64,000 nucleotides of DNA from Streptomyces liliiviolaceus. GTDB lineage: Bacteria > Actinomycetota > Actinomycetes > Streptomycetales > Streptomycetaceae. The stretch covers positions 1,116,001 through 1,180,000 of the forward strand of contig NZ_JAGPYQ010000002.1 of the NCBI RefSeq assembly GCF_018070025.1, given 5' to 3'. Shown one piece after another: positions 26,063 through 35,682 of the stretch; within the stretch, counting starts at the first letter, position 1, and each line of letters begins with the position of its first letter. Position numbers and translations under genes: made by a program. The notes under the pieces are model-generated. The model searched no databases. It had not been told where the DNA came from and worked only from the letters and a program-made list of their open reading frames with translations.

Positions 26063-27574
26063 TCAGTTGCCCGACAGGACCTTGACCAGGTCTTCTGCCG
26101 TCCGACAGCGGTCGAGAAGCTCTTTCACGTGATTACGCGTTCCGCGAAGCGGCTCCAGGGTTGGAACGCGCTGGAGCGAGTCCCGGCCCGGCAGATCGAA
26201 GATCACGGAGTCCCAGGAGGCCGCCGCGACGTCGTCCGCGTACTGTTCGAGGCAGCGTCCGCGGAAGTACGCGCGGGTGTCCTCCGGCGGCTTCGTCTCG
26301 GCCCGCTCGACGCCCGTCTCGTCCAGCAGTCGCTTGATGCGACCACGGGCCACCAGGCGGTTGTAGAGGCCCTTGTCGGCCCGTACGTCGGCGTACTGGA
26401 GGTCGACCAGGTGCAGCCGGGCGGCGTCCCAGTCGAGGTTGTCACGGCGGCGGTAGCCCTCCATGAGCTCTCGCTTGGCCACCCAGTCCAGCTCGCCGGA
26501 CAGGCTCATCGGGTCGGTCTCCAGCCGGCCCAGGACGTCCTCCCAGCGGGTCAGCACGTCCTTGGTCTGCTCGTCCGCGTCGGCCCCGTAGCGCTCCTCG
26601 ACGTACTTGCGCGCCAGTTCGAAGTACTCCATCTGGAGCTGGACCGCGGTGAGGGTCCGGCCGCTGCGGAGGGTGATCAGTCGCTTGAGGGTGGGGTCGT
26701 GCGAGACCTGGTGCAGGGTGCGCACCGGCTGGTCGACGGCGAGGTCCACGGCGATGAAGCCGTCCTCGATCATGGACAGGACGAGGGCGGTGGTGCCGAG
26801 CTTGAGGTAGGTCGAGATCTCGGAGAGGTTGGCGTCGCCGATGATCACGTGCAGGCGGCGGTATTTCTCGGCGTCCGCGTGCGGCTCGTCGCGGGTGTTG
26901 ATGATGGGGCGCTTGAGGGTGGTTTCGAGGCCCACCTCGACCTCGAAGTAGTCGGCGCGCTGGCTGAGCTGGAAGCCGTGTTCGTGTCCGTCCTGACCGA
27001 TGCCGACTCGGCCCGCTCCGGTGACGACCTGACGGGAGACGAAGAACGGGGTGAGGTGGCGCACGATGTCCGAGAAGGGGGTCTCCCGCTTCATCAGGTA
27101 GTTCTCGTGCGTGCCGTAGGAGGCGCCCTTGTTGTCGGTGTTGTTCTTGTAGAGGTGGATCGGCTGGGCGCCGGGGAGCTGGGCGGCGCGCTCGGCGGCT
27201 TCGGCCATGATGCGTTCGCCGGCCTTGTCCCACAGGACGGCGTCCAGCGGGTTGGTCACTTCGGGGGAGCTGTATTCGGGGTGTGCGTGGTCGACGTACA
27301 GCCGTGCCCCGTTGGTGAGGATGACGTTGGCGAGGCCGATGTCCTCGTCGGTGAGCTGACTGGAGTCGGCGGCTTCGCGGGCGAGGTCGAAGCCCCGCGC
27401 GTCCCGCAGCGGGTTCTCCTCCTCGAAGTCCCAGCGGGCCCGCCGGGCCCGGTGCATCGCCGCCGCGTAGGCGTTGACGATCTGGGACGAGGTGAGCATG
27501 GCATTGGCGTTGGGGTGGCCGGGGACGGAGATCCCGTACTCCGTCTCGATGCCCATTACTCGCCGTACGGTCAT
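26063..27574 (-). CDS. dop: Pup deamidase/depupylase Dop
   Basis: 503 aa. It converts the C-terminal Gln of Pup to Glu and can remove Pup from conjugates, using the same fold as PafA. The first-strand GIETEYG supplies metal ligands, and the catalytic Asp95 is in [14 protein letters not shown]. The insertion of about 35 residues before it ([26 protein letters not shown]) is the Dop loop that PafA lacks. Further matches to PafA are [19 protein letters not shown] and [13 protein letters not shown]. It is flanked by terminators on both sides and so appears monocistronic. Confidence 0.96.
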   Translation of the reverse strand: MTVRRVMGIETEYGISVPGHPNANAMLTSSQIVNAYAAAMHRARRARWDFEEENPLRDARGFDLAREAADSSQLTDEDIGLANVILTNGARLYVDHAHPEYSSPEVTNPLDAVLWDKAGERIMAEAAERAAQLPGAQPIHLYKNNTDNKGASYGTHENYLMKRETPFSDIVRHLTPFFVSRQVVTGAGRVGIGQDGHEHGFQLSQRADYFEVEVGLETTLKRPIINTRDEPHADAEKYRRLHVIIGDANLSEISTYLKLGTTALVLSMIEDGFIAVDLAVDQPVRTLHQVSHDPTLKRLITLRSGRTLTAVQLQMEYFELARKYVEERYGADADEQTKDVLTRWEDVLGRLETDPMSLSGELDWVAKRELMEGYRRRDNLDWDAARLHLVDLQYADVRADKGLYNRLVARGRIKRLLDETGVERAETKPPEDTRAYFRGRCLEQYADDVAAASWDSVIFDLPGRDSLQRVPTLEPLRGTRNHVKELLDRCRTAEDLVKVLSGN

Positions 27575-27765
27575 GCGGCCCTCCTTGCCCGGCGGCGTCC
27601 TCGGTCGGGGACGCCGCTCAAGTACCGCTGGCGCTCCGGTGCGTGTGCGGTGCCCGTCCCCGCACTGCGCGACTCGGCGGTACCGAAGAGCCTAGAGCGC
27701 CTTTGCGCTGGTGGGGAGATCATTTGCGTCATTGCTCAGCTCCAGCTGTGCCCTGGAAAACAGTT

Positions 27766-27798
27766 GGCTGCGGGTGCCCGGTGAGGGCACCCGCAGCC
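27766..27798 (-). terminator. Strong hairpin terminator after arc
   Basis: GGCTGCGGGTGCCC (27766-27779) and GGGCACCCGCAGCC (27785-27798) form a perfect 14-bp stem around GGTGA, 10 bp past the arc stop; TGTTTTCC follows on the minus strand. It ends the arc unit before the dop promoter region (27575-27765). Confidence 0.92.
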
Positions 27799-27808
27799 AC
27801 CCTGTCTT

Positions 27809-29575
27809 TTACAGGTACTGACCGGTGTTCGCCACCGTGTCGATGGAGCGTCCGGTGTCCGCGCCCTGCTTTCCGGTGATGAGTGTCCGGATGTAGACGA
27901 TCCGTTCACCCTTCTTTCCGGAGATGCGGGCCCAGTCGTCCGGGTTGGTGGTGTTCGGCAGGTCCTCGTTCTCCTTGAACTCGTCCACGCAGGCCTGGAG
28001 CAGGTGGGAGACCCGCAGGCCCTTCTGGGTGTGTTCCAGGAAGTCCTTGATCGCCATCTTCTTGGCGCGGCCGACGATGTTCTCGATCATGGCGCCGGAG
28101 TTGAAGTCCTTGAAGTAGAGGACTTCCTTGTCGCCGTTGGCGTACGTGACTTCGAGGAAGCGGTTTTCCTCGGATTCGGTGTACATGTGCTCGACGGCGG
28201 TCTGGATCATGCTCTGGACGGTGGTGCTCTTGCTGCCTCCGTGCTCGCCGACGTCGTCGGGGTGCAGCGGGAGGCGTTCGGTGAGGTACTTGGCGAAGAT
28301 GTCCTTGGCCGCTTCGGCGTCCGGACGCTCGATCTTGATCTTCACGTCGAGGCGGCCGGGGCGCAGGATGGCGGGGTCGATCATGTCCTCGCGGTTGGAG
28401 GCGCCGATGACCACGACGTTCTGCAGGCCTTCCACGCCGTCGATCTCGGCGAGCAGCTGGGGGACGATGGTGTTCTCCACGTCCGAGCTGACGCCTGATC
28501 CGCGGGTGCGGAAGAGGGATTCCATCTCGTCGAAGAAGACGATGACGGGGGTTCCTTCGCTGGCCTTCTCACGGGCGCGCTGGAAGACGAGGCGGATCTG
28601 CCGCTCGGTCTCGCCGACGTACTTGTTGAGGAGTTCGGGGCCCTTGATGTTGAGGAAAAAGCTCTTGCCGGTGGCCTGGCCGGTGACTTCGGCGACCTTT
28701 TTGGCCAGTGAGTTGGCGACGGCCTTGGCGATGAGTGTCTTGCCGCATCCGGGGGGCCCGTAGAGGAGTACGCCCTTGGGCGGGCGCAGTTCGTGCTCCT
28801 TGAACAGGTCGGGGTAGAGGTAGGGGAGCTCGACGGCGTCGCGGATCATTTCGATCTGGCCGCCCAGACCGCCGATCTGCTCGTAGCCGATGTCGGGGAC
28901 CTCTTCGAGGACGAGTTCTTCGACCTCGCTCTTGGGCACGACCTCGTAGACGTAGCCGGAGCGGGGTTCGAGGAGGAGGGCGTCGCCGGGACGGATGATG
29001 ACGTCCAGGAGTGGTTCGGCGAGCCGTACCACCCGTTCCTCGTCGGTGTGGCCCTGTACGAGGGCGCGCTCGCCGTCCTCAAGGATCTCCTTGAGGGTGA
29101 CGATGTCGCCGACGCTCTCGTATTCCATGGCCTCGACCACGTTGAGAGCTTCGTTGAGCATCAGTTCCTGGCCGCGTCGGAGCTCTTCGAGTTCGACGCT
29201 GGGGCTGACGTTCACGCGGAGTTTGCGGCCTCCGGTGAAGATGTCGGCGGTGCCGTCCTCGTTCGCTGCGAGGAAGACTCCGAAGCCGGCCGGCGGCTGT
29301 GCGAGCCGGTCGACTTCCTCCTTGAGTGCCACGATCTGGTCGCGGGCCTCTCGGAGGGTGTTGGCCAGCCGCTCGTTCTGCGCGGACACGCCGGCCAGGT
29401 TGGTCTGCAGCTCGACGATCCGCTCTTCGAGAATCCTCGTGTGTCGCGGAGAGTCGGCGAGCTTGCGTCGCAGGACGGCGATCTCCTGCTCAAGGTAGGC
29501 AATCTGCCCGGACGGGTCGTCGGACCCTCGTCCCGGGCGGATGCCGCGGTTCATGTCGTCGTCGTGGGCTGCCAC
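27809..29575 (-). CDS. arc: Proteasome-activating AAA ATPase Arc (Mpa)
   Basis: 588 aa. Hexameric unfoldase that binds Pup and feeds conjugates into the PrcA/PrcB core. An N-terminal coiled coil (about residues 24-93; Pup docking), two OB-type segments, then one AAA module: Walker A GPPGCGKT near residue 273, Walker [13 protein letters not shown], and the Arg-finger region of [11 protein letters not shown]. The end TVANTGQYL carries the C-terminal motif that opens the alpha ring. The GTG at 29575 follows GGAGGTGAGGACC; the in-frame ATG at 29593 lacks this site. The repeat of the pup-type 10-mer lies 36 nt upstream. Confidence 0.96.
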   Translation of the reverse strand: MAAHDDDMNRGIRPGRGSDDPSGQIAYLEQEIAVLRRKLADSPRHTRILEERIVELQTNLAGVSAQNERLANTLREARDQIVALKEEVDRLAQPPAGFGVFLAANEDGTADIFTGGRKLRVNVSPSVELEELRRGQELMLNEALNVVEAMEYESVGDIVTLKEILEDGERALVQGHTDEERVVRLAEPLLDVIIRPGDALLLEPRSGYVYEVVPKSEVEELVLEEVPDIGYEQIGGLGGQIEMIRDAVELPYLYPDLFKEHELRPPKGVLLYGPPGCGKTLIAKAVANSLAKKVAEVTGQATGKSFFLNIKGPELLNKYVGETERQIRLVFQRAREKASEGTPVIVFFDEMESLFRTRGSGVSSDVENTIVPQLLAEIDGVEGLQNVVVIGASNREDMIDPAILRPGRLDVKIKIERPDAEAAKDIFAKYLTERLPLHPDDVGEHGGSKSTTVQSMIQTAVEHMYTESEENRFLEVTYANGDKEVLYFKDFNSGAMIENIVGRAKKMAIKDFLEHTQKGLRVSHLLQACVDEFKENEDLPNTTNPDDWARISGKKGERIVYIRTLITGKQGADTGRSIDTVANTGQYL

Positions 29576-29610
29576 GGTCCTCACCTCCTCCAAGGGGAGC
29601 TGGACGCTTC

Positions 29611-29620
29611 CAGACCCTAC
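29611..29620 (-). promoter_or_regulatory. Candidate -10 region of arc, shared with pup
   Basis: The minus strand reads GTAGGGTCTG, identical to the 10-mer before pup and at the same distance from the start codon. TAGGGT fits a HrdB-type -10, with TTTCAA 16 bp upstream as a weak -35. ACCC/GGGT repeats around it could make an operator. Confidence 0.45.
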
Positions 29621-29826
29621 CTGGGTGGGTGTCGATTGAAACCCCTAGATCAAAAGACTGTCGGGGTGTGTCCGATCTTCACCCTTGCGCTCTCCCTCAC
29701 GCCAGTGGAATACCCACCCAACATGATTGGGAAGCGGACGGAGGTAGGGTCGAAGTGTTCAACACCCGTCAGAGCTGGCGCGATTCCCCGTCTTCAAGCC
29801 GCTCTGCGCAGGAAACGGCAGGAGAA

Positions 29827-30132
29827 ATGACCGTGCAGCAGGAGGCCGGAGTCGACGGCGAGGCGCTTGAGGTCTGGATCGATCAGGACCTGTGCACCGG
29901 CGACGGGATCTGTGCCCAGTACGCGCCGGAGGTGTTCGAACTGGACATCGACGGGTTGGCCTATGTGAAGAGCCCGGGTGACGAGCTTCTGCAGACCCCG
30001 GGTGCGACAACGCCCGTACCGCTGACGCTTCTGCGTGATGTCGCCGACTCCGCGAAGGAGTGTCCGGGCGACTGCATCCATGTACGTCGTGTGTCGGACA
30101 GTGTCGAGGTCTACGGTCCCGACGCGGAGTGA
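29827..30132 (+). CDS. Small ferredoxin
   Basis: 101 aa, acidic, with the cysteine pattern of [3Fe-4S]-type actinobacterial ferredoxins: DLCTGDGICAQYAPEVFEL near residue 18 and AKECPGDCIHV near residue 77. It is a soluble electron carrier, possibly for a P450. The ATG at 29827 follows AGGAG. It diverges from arc with a 251-bp shared gap. No P450 is adjacent; the nearest is the rarE-like gene 24 kb away, so the partner is unknown. Confidence 0.9.
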   Translation: MTVQQEAGVDGEALEVWIDQDLCTGDGICAQYAPEVFELDIDGLAYVKSPGDELLQTPGATTPVPLTLLRDVADSAKECPGDCIHVRRVSDSVEVYGPDAE

Positions 30133-30137
30133 GTGTG

Positions 30138-30165
30138 CGGGCACCTCGTGTGATGCGGGTGCCCG
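30138..30165. terminator. Bidirectional hairpin between ferredoxin and the next convergent gene
   Basis: CGGGCACC (30138-30145) pairs with GGTGCCCG (30158-30165) just past the ferredoxin stop, in the gap between two convergent genes. Confidence 0.7.
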
Positions 30166-30224
30166 GTTCCTCCTGGTTGTCTTTCTTCTCACATGTGCGG
30201 GCTCGCACGCCGCGGGCCCGGGTC

Positions 30225-30800
30225 TCACATACTGCGGGCCGTGGGCGCTGTCGAGCGTACGAAGGCGCCGTTCTTCCACTGCCACTTGGCGCCCTCGTCG
30301 ATGTCGGGGCAGCAACTGGGTACGTCGGGCGAGGAGTAGCCGAGCAGGGTCGCGGTGACGGTGGCGTCGCGGAGGGCGAAGTCCTTGACGGAGAGTCGGT
30401 CCTTGGGGTCGACGAGGGTGGCGACGACTCTGGCCTTCGGGGTGTCCTCGGACTTGGTGAGGACGTAGACGCCGCTGGGCGGGGTGCCGGATCCCGCGTC
30501 GCAGCGGACGACGGCGACCGTTTCGGGGGTGCCGTCTCCGTCGAGGTCGCCCGAGGCCTTCTTCTGGACGAGGATCTTCGCGGGGCCGCAGTCGAGGGGG
30601 TAGTCGGCGTGGGCGGGGTCGGGGGGCGTGGCGGCCGCCGGGGCGCCCTTGGCCTCGATGCCGTGCTGGGCGGCGGTGGCTTTGTCGGGCTGGAGGAAGC
30701 CGGAGGCCGCGACGACCGCGGCGAGCGCTGCCGCCGTGGCGACCCAGTGGATCGGGCGGGTGTGGGTGTGGGCCAGTTCCGGGACGGCGGAGTGCTGCAC
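30225..30800 (-). CDS. Secreted or membrane-anchored protein of unknown function
   Basis: 191 aa. One hydrophobic segment near the N-terminus (WVATAAALAAVVAASGFL) acts as signal or anchor, preceded by a His/Thr-rich cytoplasmic part. The exported part has three conserved-looking cysteines (DYPLDCGPAK, VRCDAG, SCCPDID) and the repeat-like GDLDGDGTPETV, similar to FG-GAP/EF-type calcium loops. The GTG at 30800 has AGGAGA about 10 nt upstream. I do not recognise a family. It is convergent with the ferredoxin gene and alone on its strand. Confidence 0.75.
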   Translation of the reverse strand: MQHSAVPELAHTHTRPIHWVATAAALAAVVAASGFLQPDKATAAQHGIEAKGAPAAATPPDPAHADYPLDCGPAKILVQKKASGDLDGDGTPETVAVVRCDAGSGTPPSGVYVLTKSEDTPKARVVATLVDPKDRLSVKDFALRDATVTATLLGYSSPDVPSCCPDIDEGAKWQWKNGAFVRSTAPTARSM

Positions 30801-30989
30801 TAGGAAGTGTCTCCTGTGAGGGCTGTGCCGGTGGGGTGGCCAGAATGGTGCCACACGTCACACCACGAGGGAACGGTGGGGTGGACGGTACTGGCGGAAC
30901 GTCAAGGGAAATGCGCTGTGGCCGAGTTCCGAGGGGTCCTCGGGAACTCGGCCACGGTGTTCGCGCGTTGTGTGCGGCACGGGGCCGTC

Positions 30990-31895
30990 TCAGCGGCCGG
31001 GGGCTCCGCCGTCGGCGTTCGGTCCGGTGTAGTCGTCACCGTAGGCGCCCTTGGAGGGGCGGCGGCGGCGCATGGGCGGCTCGACGCCGTCCGCGAGGCG
31101 GCGGGCGGTGAGCAGGAAGCCGGTGTGGCCGATCATGCGGTGGTCGGGGCGGACCGCCAGGCCCTCGATGTGCCAGTTGCGGACCATGGACTCCCAGGCG
31201 CTCGGCTCGTTGAAGCAGCCGATCTCGCGGATGGACTCGACGGTCCGGGCGAGCTGGGTGGTGGTGGCCACGTAGCAGCAGACGATGCCGCCGGGGACGA
31301 GTGCCTTGGAGACGGCTTCCAGGCATTCCCAGGGGGCGAGCATGTCGAGGACGACGCGGTCGACCTCGGTGTCGGAGAGGTTGTCCTGGAGGTCGCCGAC
31401 GGTGAGCTGCCAGGCGGGGTGGGGGCCGCCGAAGTAGCGCTCCACGTTCTGCTGGGCGATCTCGGCGAAGTCCTCGCGGCGCTCGTACGAGTGGAGCATG
31501 CCCTGGTCGCCGACGGCGCGGAGCAGGAAGGTGCTGAGCGAGCCGGAGCCCACGCCGGCTTCCACGACGCGTGCGCCGGGGAAGATGTCGGCGAAGGACA
31601 GGATCTGCCCCGCGTCCTTGGGGTAGACCACGGCGGCGCCGCGGGGCATGGACAGGACGTAGTCGGGGAGCAGGGGGCGCAGTGCCAGATAGGCGACGTT
31701 CCCCGTGGTGCGGACAACGCTGCCCTCGGGTGCGCCGATCAGCTCGTCGTGCGGGAAGGAACCCTTGTGGGTGTGGAAGTTCTTCCCTGCTTCGAGCGTG
31801 AACGTGTAGTGGCGGCCCTTGGGGTCGGTCAGCTGTACCTGGTCCCCGACCTTGAAGGGCCCGCGTCGGCGGGCGGCACCGGTCGGTTCGGACAT
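30990..31895 (-). CDS. trmI: tRNA (adenine-N1)-methyltransferase TrmI
   Basis: 301 aa, Class I SAM-dependent enzyme that methylates A58 of tRNA. The SAM loop VVEAGVGSGSLSTFLL, the following YERREDFAEIAQQNVERYF and the catalytic DRVVLDMLAPWECLE are all intact. The N-terminal GDQVQLTDPKGRHYTFTLEAG is the family's small beta domain. The homologue in M. tuberculosis (Rv2118c) lies in the same place between mpa and a RecB-like gene. The ATG at 31895 has a weak ribosome site. Confidence 0.95.
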   Translation of the reverse strand: MSEPTGAARRRGPFKVGDQVQLTDPKGRHYTFTLEAGKNFHTHKGSFPHDELIGAPEGSVVRTTGNVAYLALRPLLPDYVLSMPRGAAVVYPKDAGQILSFADIFPGARVVEAGVGSGSLSTFLLRAVGDQGMLHSYERREDFAEIAQQNVERYFGGPHPAWQLTVGDLQDNLSDTEVDRVVLDMLAPWECLEAVSKALVPGGIVCCYVATTTQLARTVESIREIGCFNEPSAWESMVRNWHIEGLAVRPDHRMIGHTGFLLTARRLADGVEPPMRRRRPSKGAYGDDYTGPNADGGAPGR

Positions 31896-31984
31896 GTGCG
31901 TCAGCCTACCCGCCTCCGGGGCGGGGTCCGACCACTGTCCGGGGGTGCTCGGGAGCGTGGCTCGCTGCGGGTACTTCGGGGCTG

Positions 31985-32017
31985 AGCGCGCAGTTCCCCG
32001 CGCCCCTTTCGGGGCGC
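31985..32017. repeat. Intergenic repeat copy B with hairpin
   Basis: One copy in reverse orientation (GCGCAGTTCCCCGCGCCCC). GCGCCCC (32000-32006) pairs with GGGGCGC (32011-32017) around TTTC, so the repeat forms a hairpin here, between the M50 stop and the trmI start on the same strand, where it could act as terminator of the protease gene. Confidence 0.75.
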
Positions 32018-32044
32018 CCTGACAGGGAGCTCCGGGCCGGGCGC

Positions 32045-33601
32045 TCAGCTGGGGCGGGCCATGGCCTTCACGAAGGCCTTCTCCACGTCCGCCGCCGAGA
32101 GGACTCCGTAGATCTCTCCGGAGTCCTCGACCACGAGGTATTCGGTGGCCGGGGTGGCGCGCAGGACTTCGAGGAGGTCTTCGCCGGCGAGTTCGGCGGA
32201 GACGCGCATGCCGTCGGTGAGGTCCTGGGCGAGTCCGCTGACGGCGACCCAGGGGCGGCGGTGTTCGGGTACGCCGACGATGGCGGCTTCGCGGACGAGG
32301 GAGAGGGGGTCGCCGTCGGCGTCGACGACGACCAGGGCGCGTGCGCCGGCTTCGTTGGCGCGGCGCAGTGCTTCGGAGAGGGGGGTGTGGGTCTCGACGG
32401 GGACCGCGCGCCGGGTGAGGGCGCGGGCTCTCAGCTCGGGCAGGTGTTCGCGCAGGCGGGCCACGCGGAGGCTGTTTCCGGCGCCGGTCCAGATGATGCC
32501 GGCGAGGATCGCGGCGAGGAGGGCGTCCATGACGGTGTCCATGCCGCCGATGTCCTGGGCGTCGGTGCCGAGGCCGCCTGAGTGGGTGAGCAGGGGCAGT
32601 CCGATGAGTACGGAGATCGCGAGGGCGCGGCCGACCCAGGCGGCGGCGATGGTGCCGCTCATGGGTTTGCCGGTGATCTTCCAGACGACGGCGCGGAGCA
32701 TGCGGCCGCCGTCGAGGGGCAGGCCGGGGAGCAGGTTGAACGCGGCGACGATCAGGTTGGAGATCATCAGGCCGCCGAGCAGGACGCCGGGGACGGTGCC
32801 GGGTTCGACGGTCTGGAGGGCGAGGTAGAAGACGCCGCCGAGGACGAGGGAGAGCAGGGGGCCGACGAAGGCGAGGACGAACTCGCGTCCGGGTGTCTCG
32901 GATTCCTTCTCGATCTCGGAGACGCCGCCGAAGAACTGGAGCTGGATGCGGCGTACGGGCAGTTTGAAGCGCAGGGCGGCGACCGTGTGGGCCAGTTCGT
33001 GGACGAGGACGGAGGCGTAGAAGGCGACCGCGAAGAACAGGGAGACGAGGTAGCGGGCCATGCCCAGCTCGGGCAGGACGCGGTCGAGCTGGCCGCCGAA
33101 GACCCAGGTGATGAGTGCGGCGACGAGGAACCAGCTGGGGGCGACGTACACGGGTACGCCGAAGGGGCGTCCCATGAGGATGCCGCCGCCTGGTTCTTTG
33201 GGCCGCTTGGGGGCGGGGCCCTTGCCGCTCTTCTTGCCGCCGGGCGGCGCAGGGGTGTGGGCCTCGGACCTGTGGGCGGTGTGGGGCTGTGCGGTGGTGT
33301 GCGGCTGTTCGGTCGCGTGGTCGTCGGTGGGTGTGTCCGCGGGGGCCGGGGCGGGGTGGCTCGTGCCGGTGGGCGGTGCGGGGGTCCGCTCCTCGCCGCC
33401 CTGGTCGTCGGTCGGTTCGGGGTGGGGCGGGCCGGTCGTCTCCTCCGGTGCGGCCGGGGTGCCGGGGTCGTGCGGCTGCTGGTCGGAGGGCGGCCGGGCC
33501 GTCGTGGTCGCCGGGTCACCGGGTCGCGGCCGACCCGTGCGGTGCTCGTCCGCCTCGTCGGTGCCGGAACGCGGCTGCCCGCTCCCGCCGCTCTCGTCCA
33601 C
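32045..33601 (-). CDS. M50-family site-2 protease with CBS domains
   Basis: 518 aa intramembrane metalloprotease. A disordered Pro/Thr/His-rich cytoplasmic N-terminus of about 145 residues precedes the first helix. The zinc motif HELAH (His201-His205) lies in VLVHELAHTVAALRF, and the third ligand is in NLLPGLPLDGGRML. A CBS pair occupies the last 130 residues (TPLSEALRRANEAGARALVVVDADG), likely sensing a nucleotide. The GTG at 33601 follows GAGGGG. Similar proteins cleave anti-sigma factors or small proteins; the target is unknown. The arrangement trmI, M50, RecB-like is common in Streptomyces. Confidence 0.92.
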   Translation of the reverse strand: MDESGGSGQPRSGTDEADEHRTGRPRPGDPATTTARPPSDQQPHDPGTPAAPEETTGPPHPEPTDDQGGEERTPAPPTGTSHPAPAPADTPTDDHATEQPHTTAQPHTAHRSEAHTPAPPGGKKSGKGPAPKRPKEPGGGILMGRPFGVPVYVAPSWFLVAALITWVFGGQLDRVLPELGMARYLVSLFFAVAFYASVLVHELAHTVAALRFKLPVRRIQLQFFGGVSEIEKESETPGREFVLAFVGPLLSLVLGGVFYLALQTVEPGTVPGVLLGGLMISNLIVAAFNLLPGLPLDGGRMLRAVVWKITGKPMSGTIAAAWVGRALAISVLIGLPLLTHSGGLGTDAQDIGGMDTVMDALLAAILAGIIWTGAGNSLRVARLREHLPELRARALTRRAVPVETHTPLSEALRRANEAGARALVVVDADGDPLSLVREAAIVGVPEHRRPWVAVSGLAQDLTDGMRVSAELAGEDLLEVLRATPATEYLVVEDSGEIYGVLSAADVEKAFVKAMARPS

Positions 33602-33783
33602 GATGTCCCCTCGTTCGACGCGTGTCCCGCTCGCGATCATGCACGCGAGAGGTCTTGTGGTCGATGGTATGCGGCCGTCGCGGCGTGTTCGGCCCCGGCA
33701 CCCCCTCCGTTTCCCGGGCGGGCGTACGGCGCGCAGGTCACCGTGTGTCGCGGTGTCAGTGGCGAGCCGTAAGGTCTGTCGTC

Positions 33784-34809
33784 ATGGAAACCAGCACCGA
33801 CGGCGTCGCGCGGGACGGCTCCGAAGCCGTACCGGCGGGCGATGCGGTCCAGCCGTCCGACGTCGTGGCCGCGCCGCCCGCGGACTCCCCTGCCGGACCG
33901 GCCGGAGCCGTGGTGCCCCGGCCCGCGGACGCCACTGCCGGGGCGGGCGGGTCCGCCGGTCGGGTCCGGGAGCCGGCGGCTCCGACCTCGTTGTCCCCCT
34001 CGCGGGCCGGGGACTTCATGCAGTGTCCTTTGCTGTACCGCTTCCGGGTGATCGACAAGCTGCCCGAGAAGCCGAGTGAGGCGGCGACCCGCGGGACGCT
34101 GGTGCACGCGGTGCTGGAGCGGCTCTTCGACGCCCCGGCCACCGAGCGGACGGCGCCGCGCGCGAAGTCGCTGATCCCGGGGCAGTGGGACCGGCTGCGG
34201 GAGGCGAAGCCCGAGCTGGCGGAGTTGTTCGCGGACTCCGACGAGCAGACGGCCGGCGAGCAGCTGACGCGCTGGCTCGGTGAGGCGGAGCGGCTGGTCG
34301 AGCGGTGGTTCACGCTGGAGGATCCGACCCGTCTGGAGCCGGCGGAGCGCGAGCTGTTCGTGGAGGCGCAGCTGGACTCGGGTCTGAAGCTGCGGGGCAT
34401 CATCGACCGGGTGGACGTGGCGCCCTCGGGTGAGGTGCGGATCGTCGACTACAAGACGGGCAAGGCTCCGCGTCCGGAGTACGCGGAGGGGGCCCTGTTC
34501 CAGATGAAGTTCTACGCCCTGGTGGTGTGGCGGCTGAAACAGGTCGTTCCGCGCCGTCTCCAGCTGGTCTATCTGGGCAGCGGCGACGTGCTGACGTACG
34601 ACCCGGTGCCGGCCGATCTGGAGCGTGTGGAGCGGAAGTTGCACTCGTTGTGGGAGGCGATCCGGCTGGCCACGGAGACGGGTGACTGGCGTCCGCGGCC
34701 CACGAAGCTGTGCGGCTGGTGCGATCACCGGGCGGTGTGTCCGGAATTCGGTGGTACTCCCCCGCCGTATCCGCTGCCGGTGCGGGCGCCCGGGTCCGAC
34801 GGCGCCTGA
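33784..34809 (+). CDS. RecB-family exonuclease with [4Fe-4S]-type cysteines
   Basis: 341 aa PD-(D/E)XK nuclease of the RecB/Cas4/AddB C-terminal type. After about 65 disordered residues come LSPSRAGDFMQCPLLYRFR (Cys81), TRGTLVHAVLERLF, the metal-binding GIIDRVD (Asp208) and IVDYKTGKAP (Asp222, Lys224). Cys310, Cys313 and Cys319 in LCGWCDHRAVCPEF with Cys81 are arranged like the iron-sulfur cluster of Cas4/AddB. No CRISPR genes are nearby. The ATG at 33784 gives the family start. A homologue (Rv2119) adjoins trmI in M. tuberculosis. Confidence 0.92.
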   Translation: METSTDGVARDGSEAVPAGDAVQPSDVVAAPPADSPAGPAGAVVPRPADATAGAGGSAGRVREPAAPTSLSPSRAGDFMQCPLLYRFRVIDKLPEKPSEAATRGTLVHAVLERLFDAPATERTAPRAKSLIPGQWDRLREAKPELAELFADSDEQTAGEQLTRWLGEAERLVERWFTLEDPTRLEPAERELFVEAQLDSGLKLRGIIDRVDVAPSGEVRIVDYKTGKAPRPEYAEGALFQMKFYALVVWRLKQVVPRRLQLVYLGSGDVLTYDPVPADLERVERKLHSLWEAIRLATETGDWRPRPTKLCGWCDHRAVCPEFGGTPPPYPLPVRAPGSDGA

Positions 34810-34893
34810 GCGCGGGGCTGTCGGCGTGCCCCGCGGGCATGGCGGGTGACCGCCGCAGGGCAGAATGGGGCCGGACGAGCGAAGGAGACTTAC

Positions 34894-35565
34894 GTGGCCA
34901 TCCGCGTCCTACTGGTCGACGACCAGCCGCTGCTGCGCACCGGCTTCCGGATGATTCTGGAGGCGGAGCAGGACATCGCGGTCGTCGGCGAGGCCGGTGA
35001 CGGTCTCCAGGCGATCGATCAGGTTCGTGCCCTGCAGCCCGATGTGGTTCTGATGGACATCCGTATGCCGAGGATGGACGGGGTCGAGGCGACCCGGCAG
35101 ATCACCGGTCCGGGCCGGGACGGTCCGGCGAAGGTGCTGGTGCTGACGACCTTCGATCTCGACGAGTACGTGGTGGAGGCGCTGCGCGCCGGCGCCAGCG
35201 GTTTCCTGCTGAAGGACGCCCCGGCCAACGAGTTGGTGCAGGCGATCCGGGTGGTGGCGGCGGGCGAGGCGATGCTGGCGCCGAGTATCACCCGCCGGCT
35301 GCTCGACAAGTACGCGGGTCATCTGCCTTCGGGCGACGAGCCGGTGCCGGACACCCTGCACACACTGACCGAGCGTGAGGTCGAGGTGTTGAAGCTGGTG
35401 GCCCGCGGGTTGTCGAACGCGGAGATCGCCGCCGATCTGTTCGTCAGCGAGACCACGGTCAAGACGCATGTGGGCCATGTGCTGACCAAGCTGGGGCTGC
35501 GGGACCGGGTGCAGGCCGCGGTGTACGCGTACGAGAGCGGTCTGGTGCGTCCCGGGGCGCAGTGA
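34894..35565 (+). CDS. NarL/LuxR-family response regulator
   Basis: 223 aa. Receiver domain with VLLVDDQPLLRTGF, phospho-acceptor Asp in VVLMDIRMPRMDG and Lys in GFLLKDAPANELV; then a LuxR-type DNA-binding domain (LTEREVEVLKLVARGLSNAEIAADLFVSETTVKTHV). The GTG at 34894 follows GAAGGAG. No histidine kinase gene is adjacent, so the partner is elsewhere (orphan). It may be co-directional with the RecB-like gene (84-bp gap). It ends before a very strong bidirectional terminator. Confidence 0.93.
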   Translation: MAIRVLLVDDQPLLRTGFRMILEAEQDIAVVGEAGDGLQAIDQVRALQPDVVLMDIRMPRMDGVEATRQITGPGRDGPAKVLVLTTFDLDEYVVEALRAGASGFLLKDAPANELVQAIRVVAAGEAMLAPSITRRLLDKYAGHLPSGDEPVPDTLHTLTEREVEVLKLVARGLSNAEIAADLFVSETTVKTHVGHVLTKLGLRDRVQAAVYAYESGLVRPGAQ

Positions 35566-35613
35566 CGGCGTGCGAGGGCCATGGCGGCTGAAGGCCACGG
35601 CAGTTCACGGCAG

Positions 35614-35657
35614 CTGAAAGGGCCGCCCCGTTCGAGTGAACGGGGCGGCCCTTTCAG
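35614..35657. terminator. Bidirectional terminator, 20-bp perfect stem
   Basis: The arm starting CTGAAAGGGCCGCCCCG (35614-35633) is exactly complementary to 35638-35657 around GAGT, with an A/T-rich base of the stem giving T-runs on both strands. It lies between the convergent response regulator and peptide-binding lipoprotein genes. Confidence 0.95.
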
Positions 35658-35682
35658 TTGGCTTTCGCCGGGTGCGTCGGGG

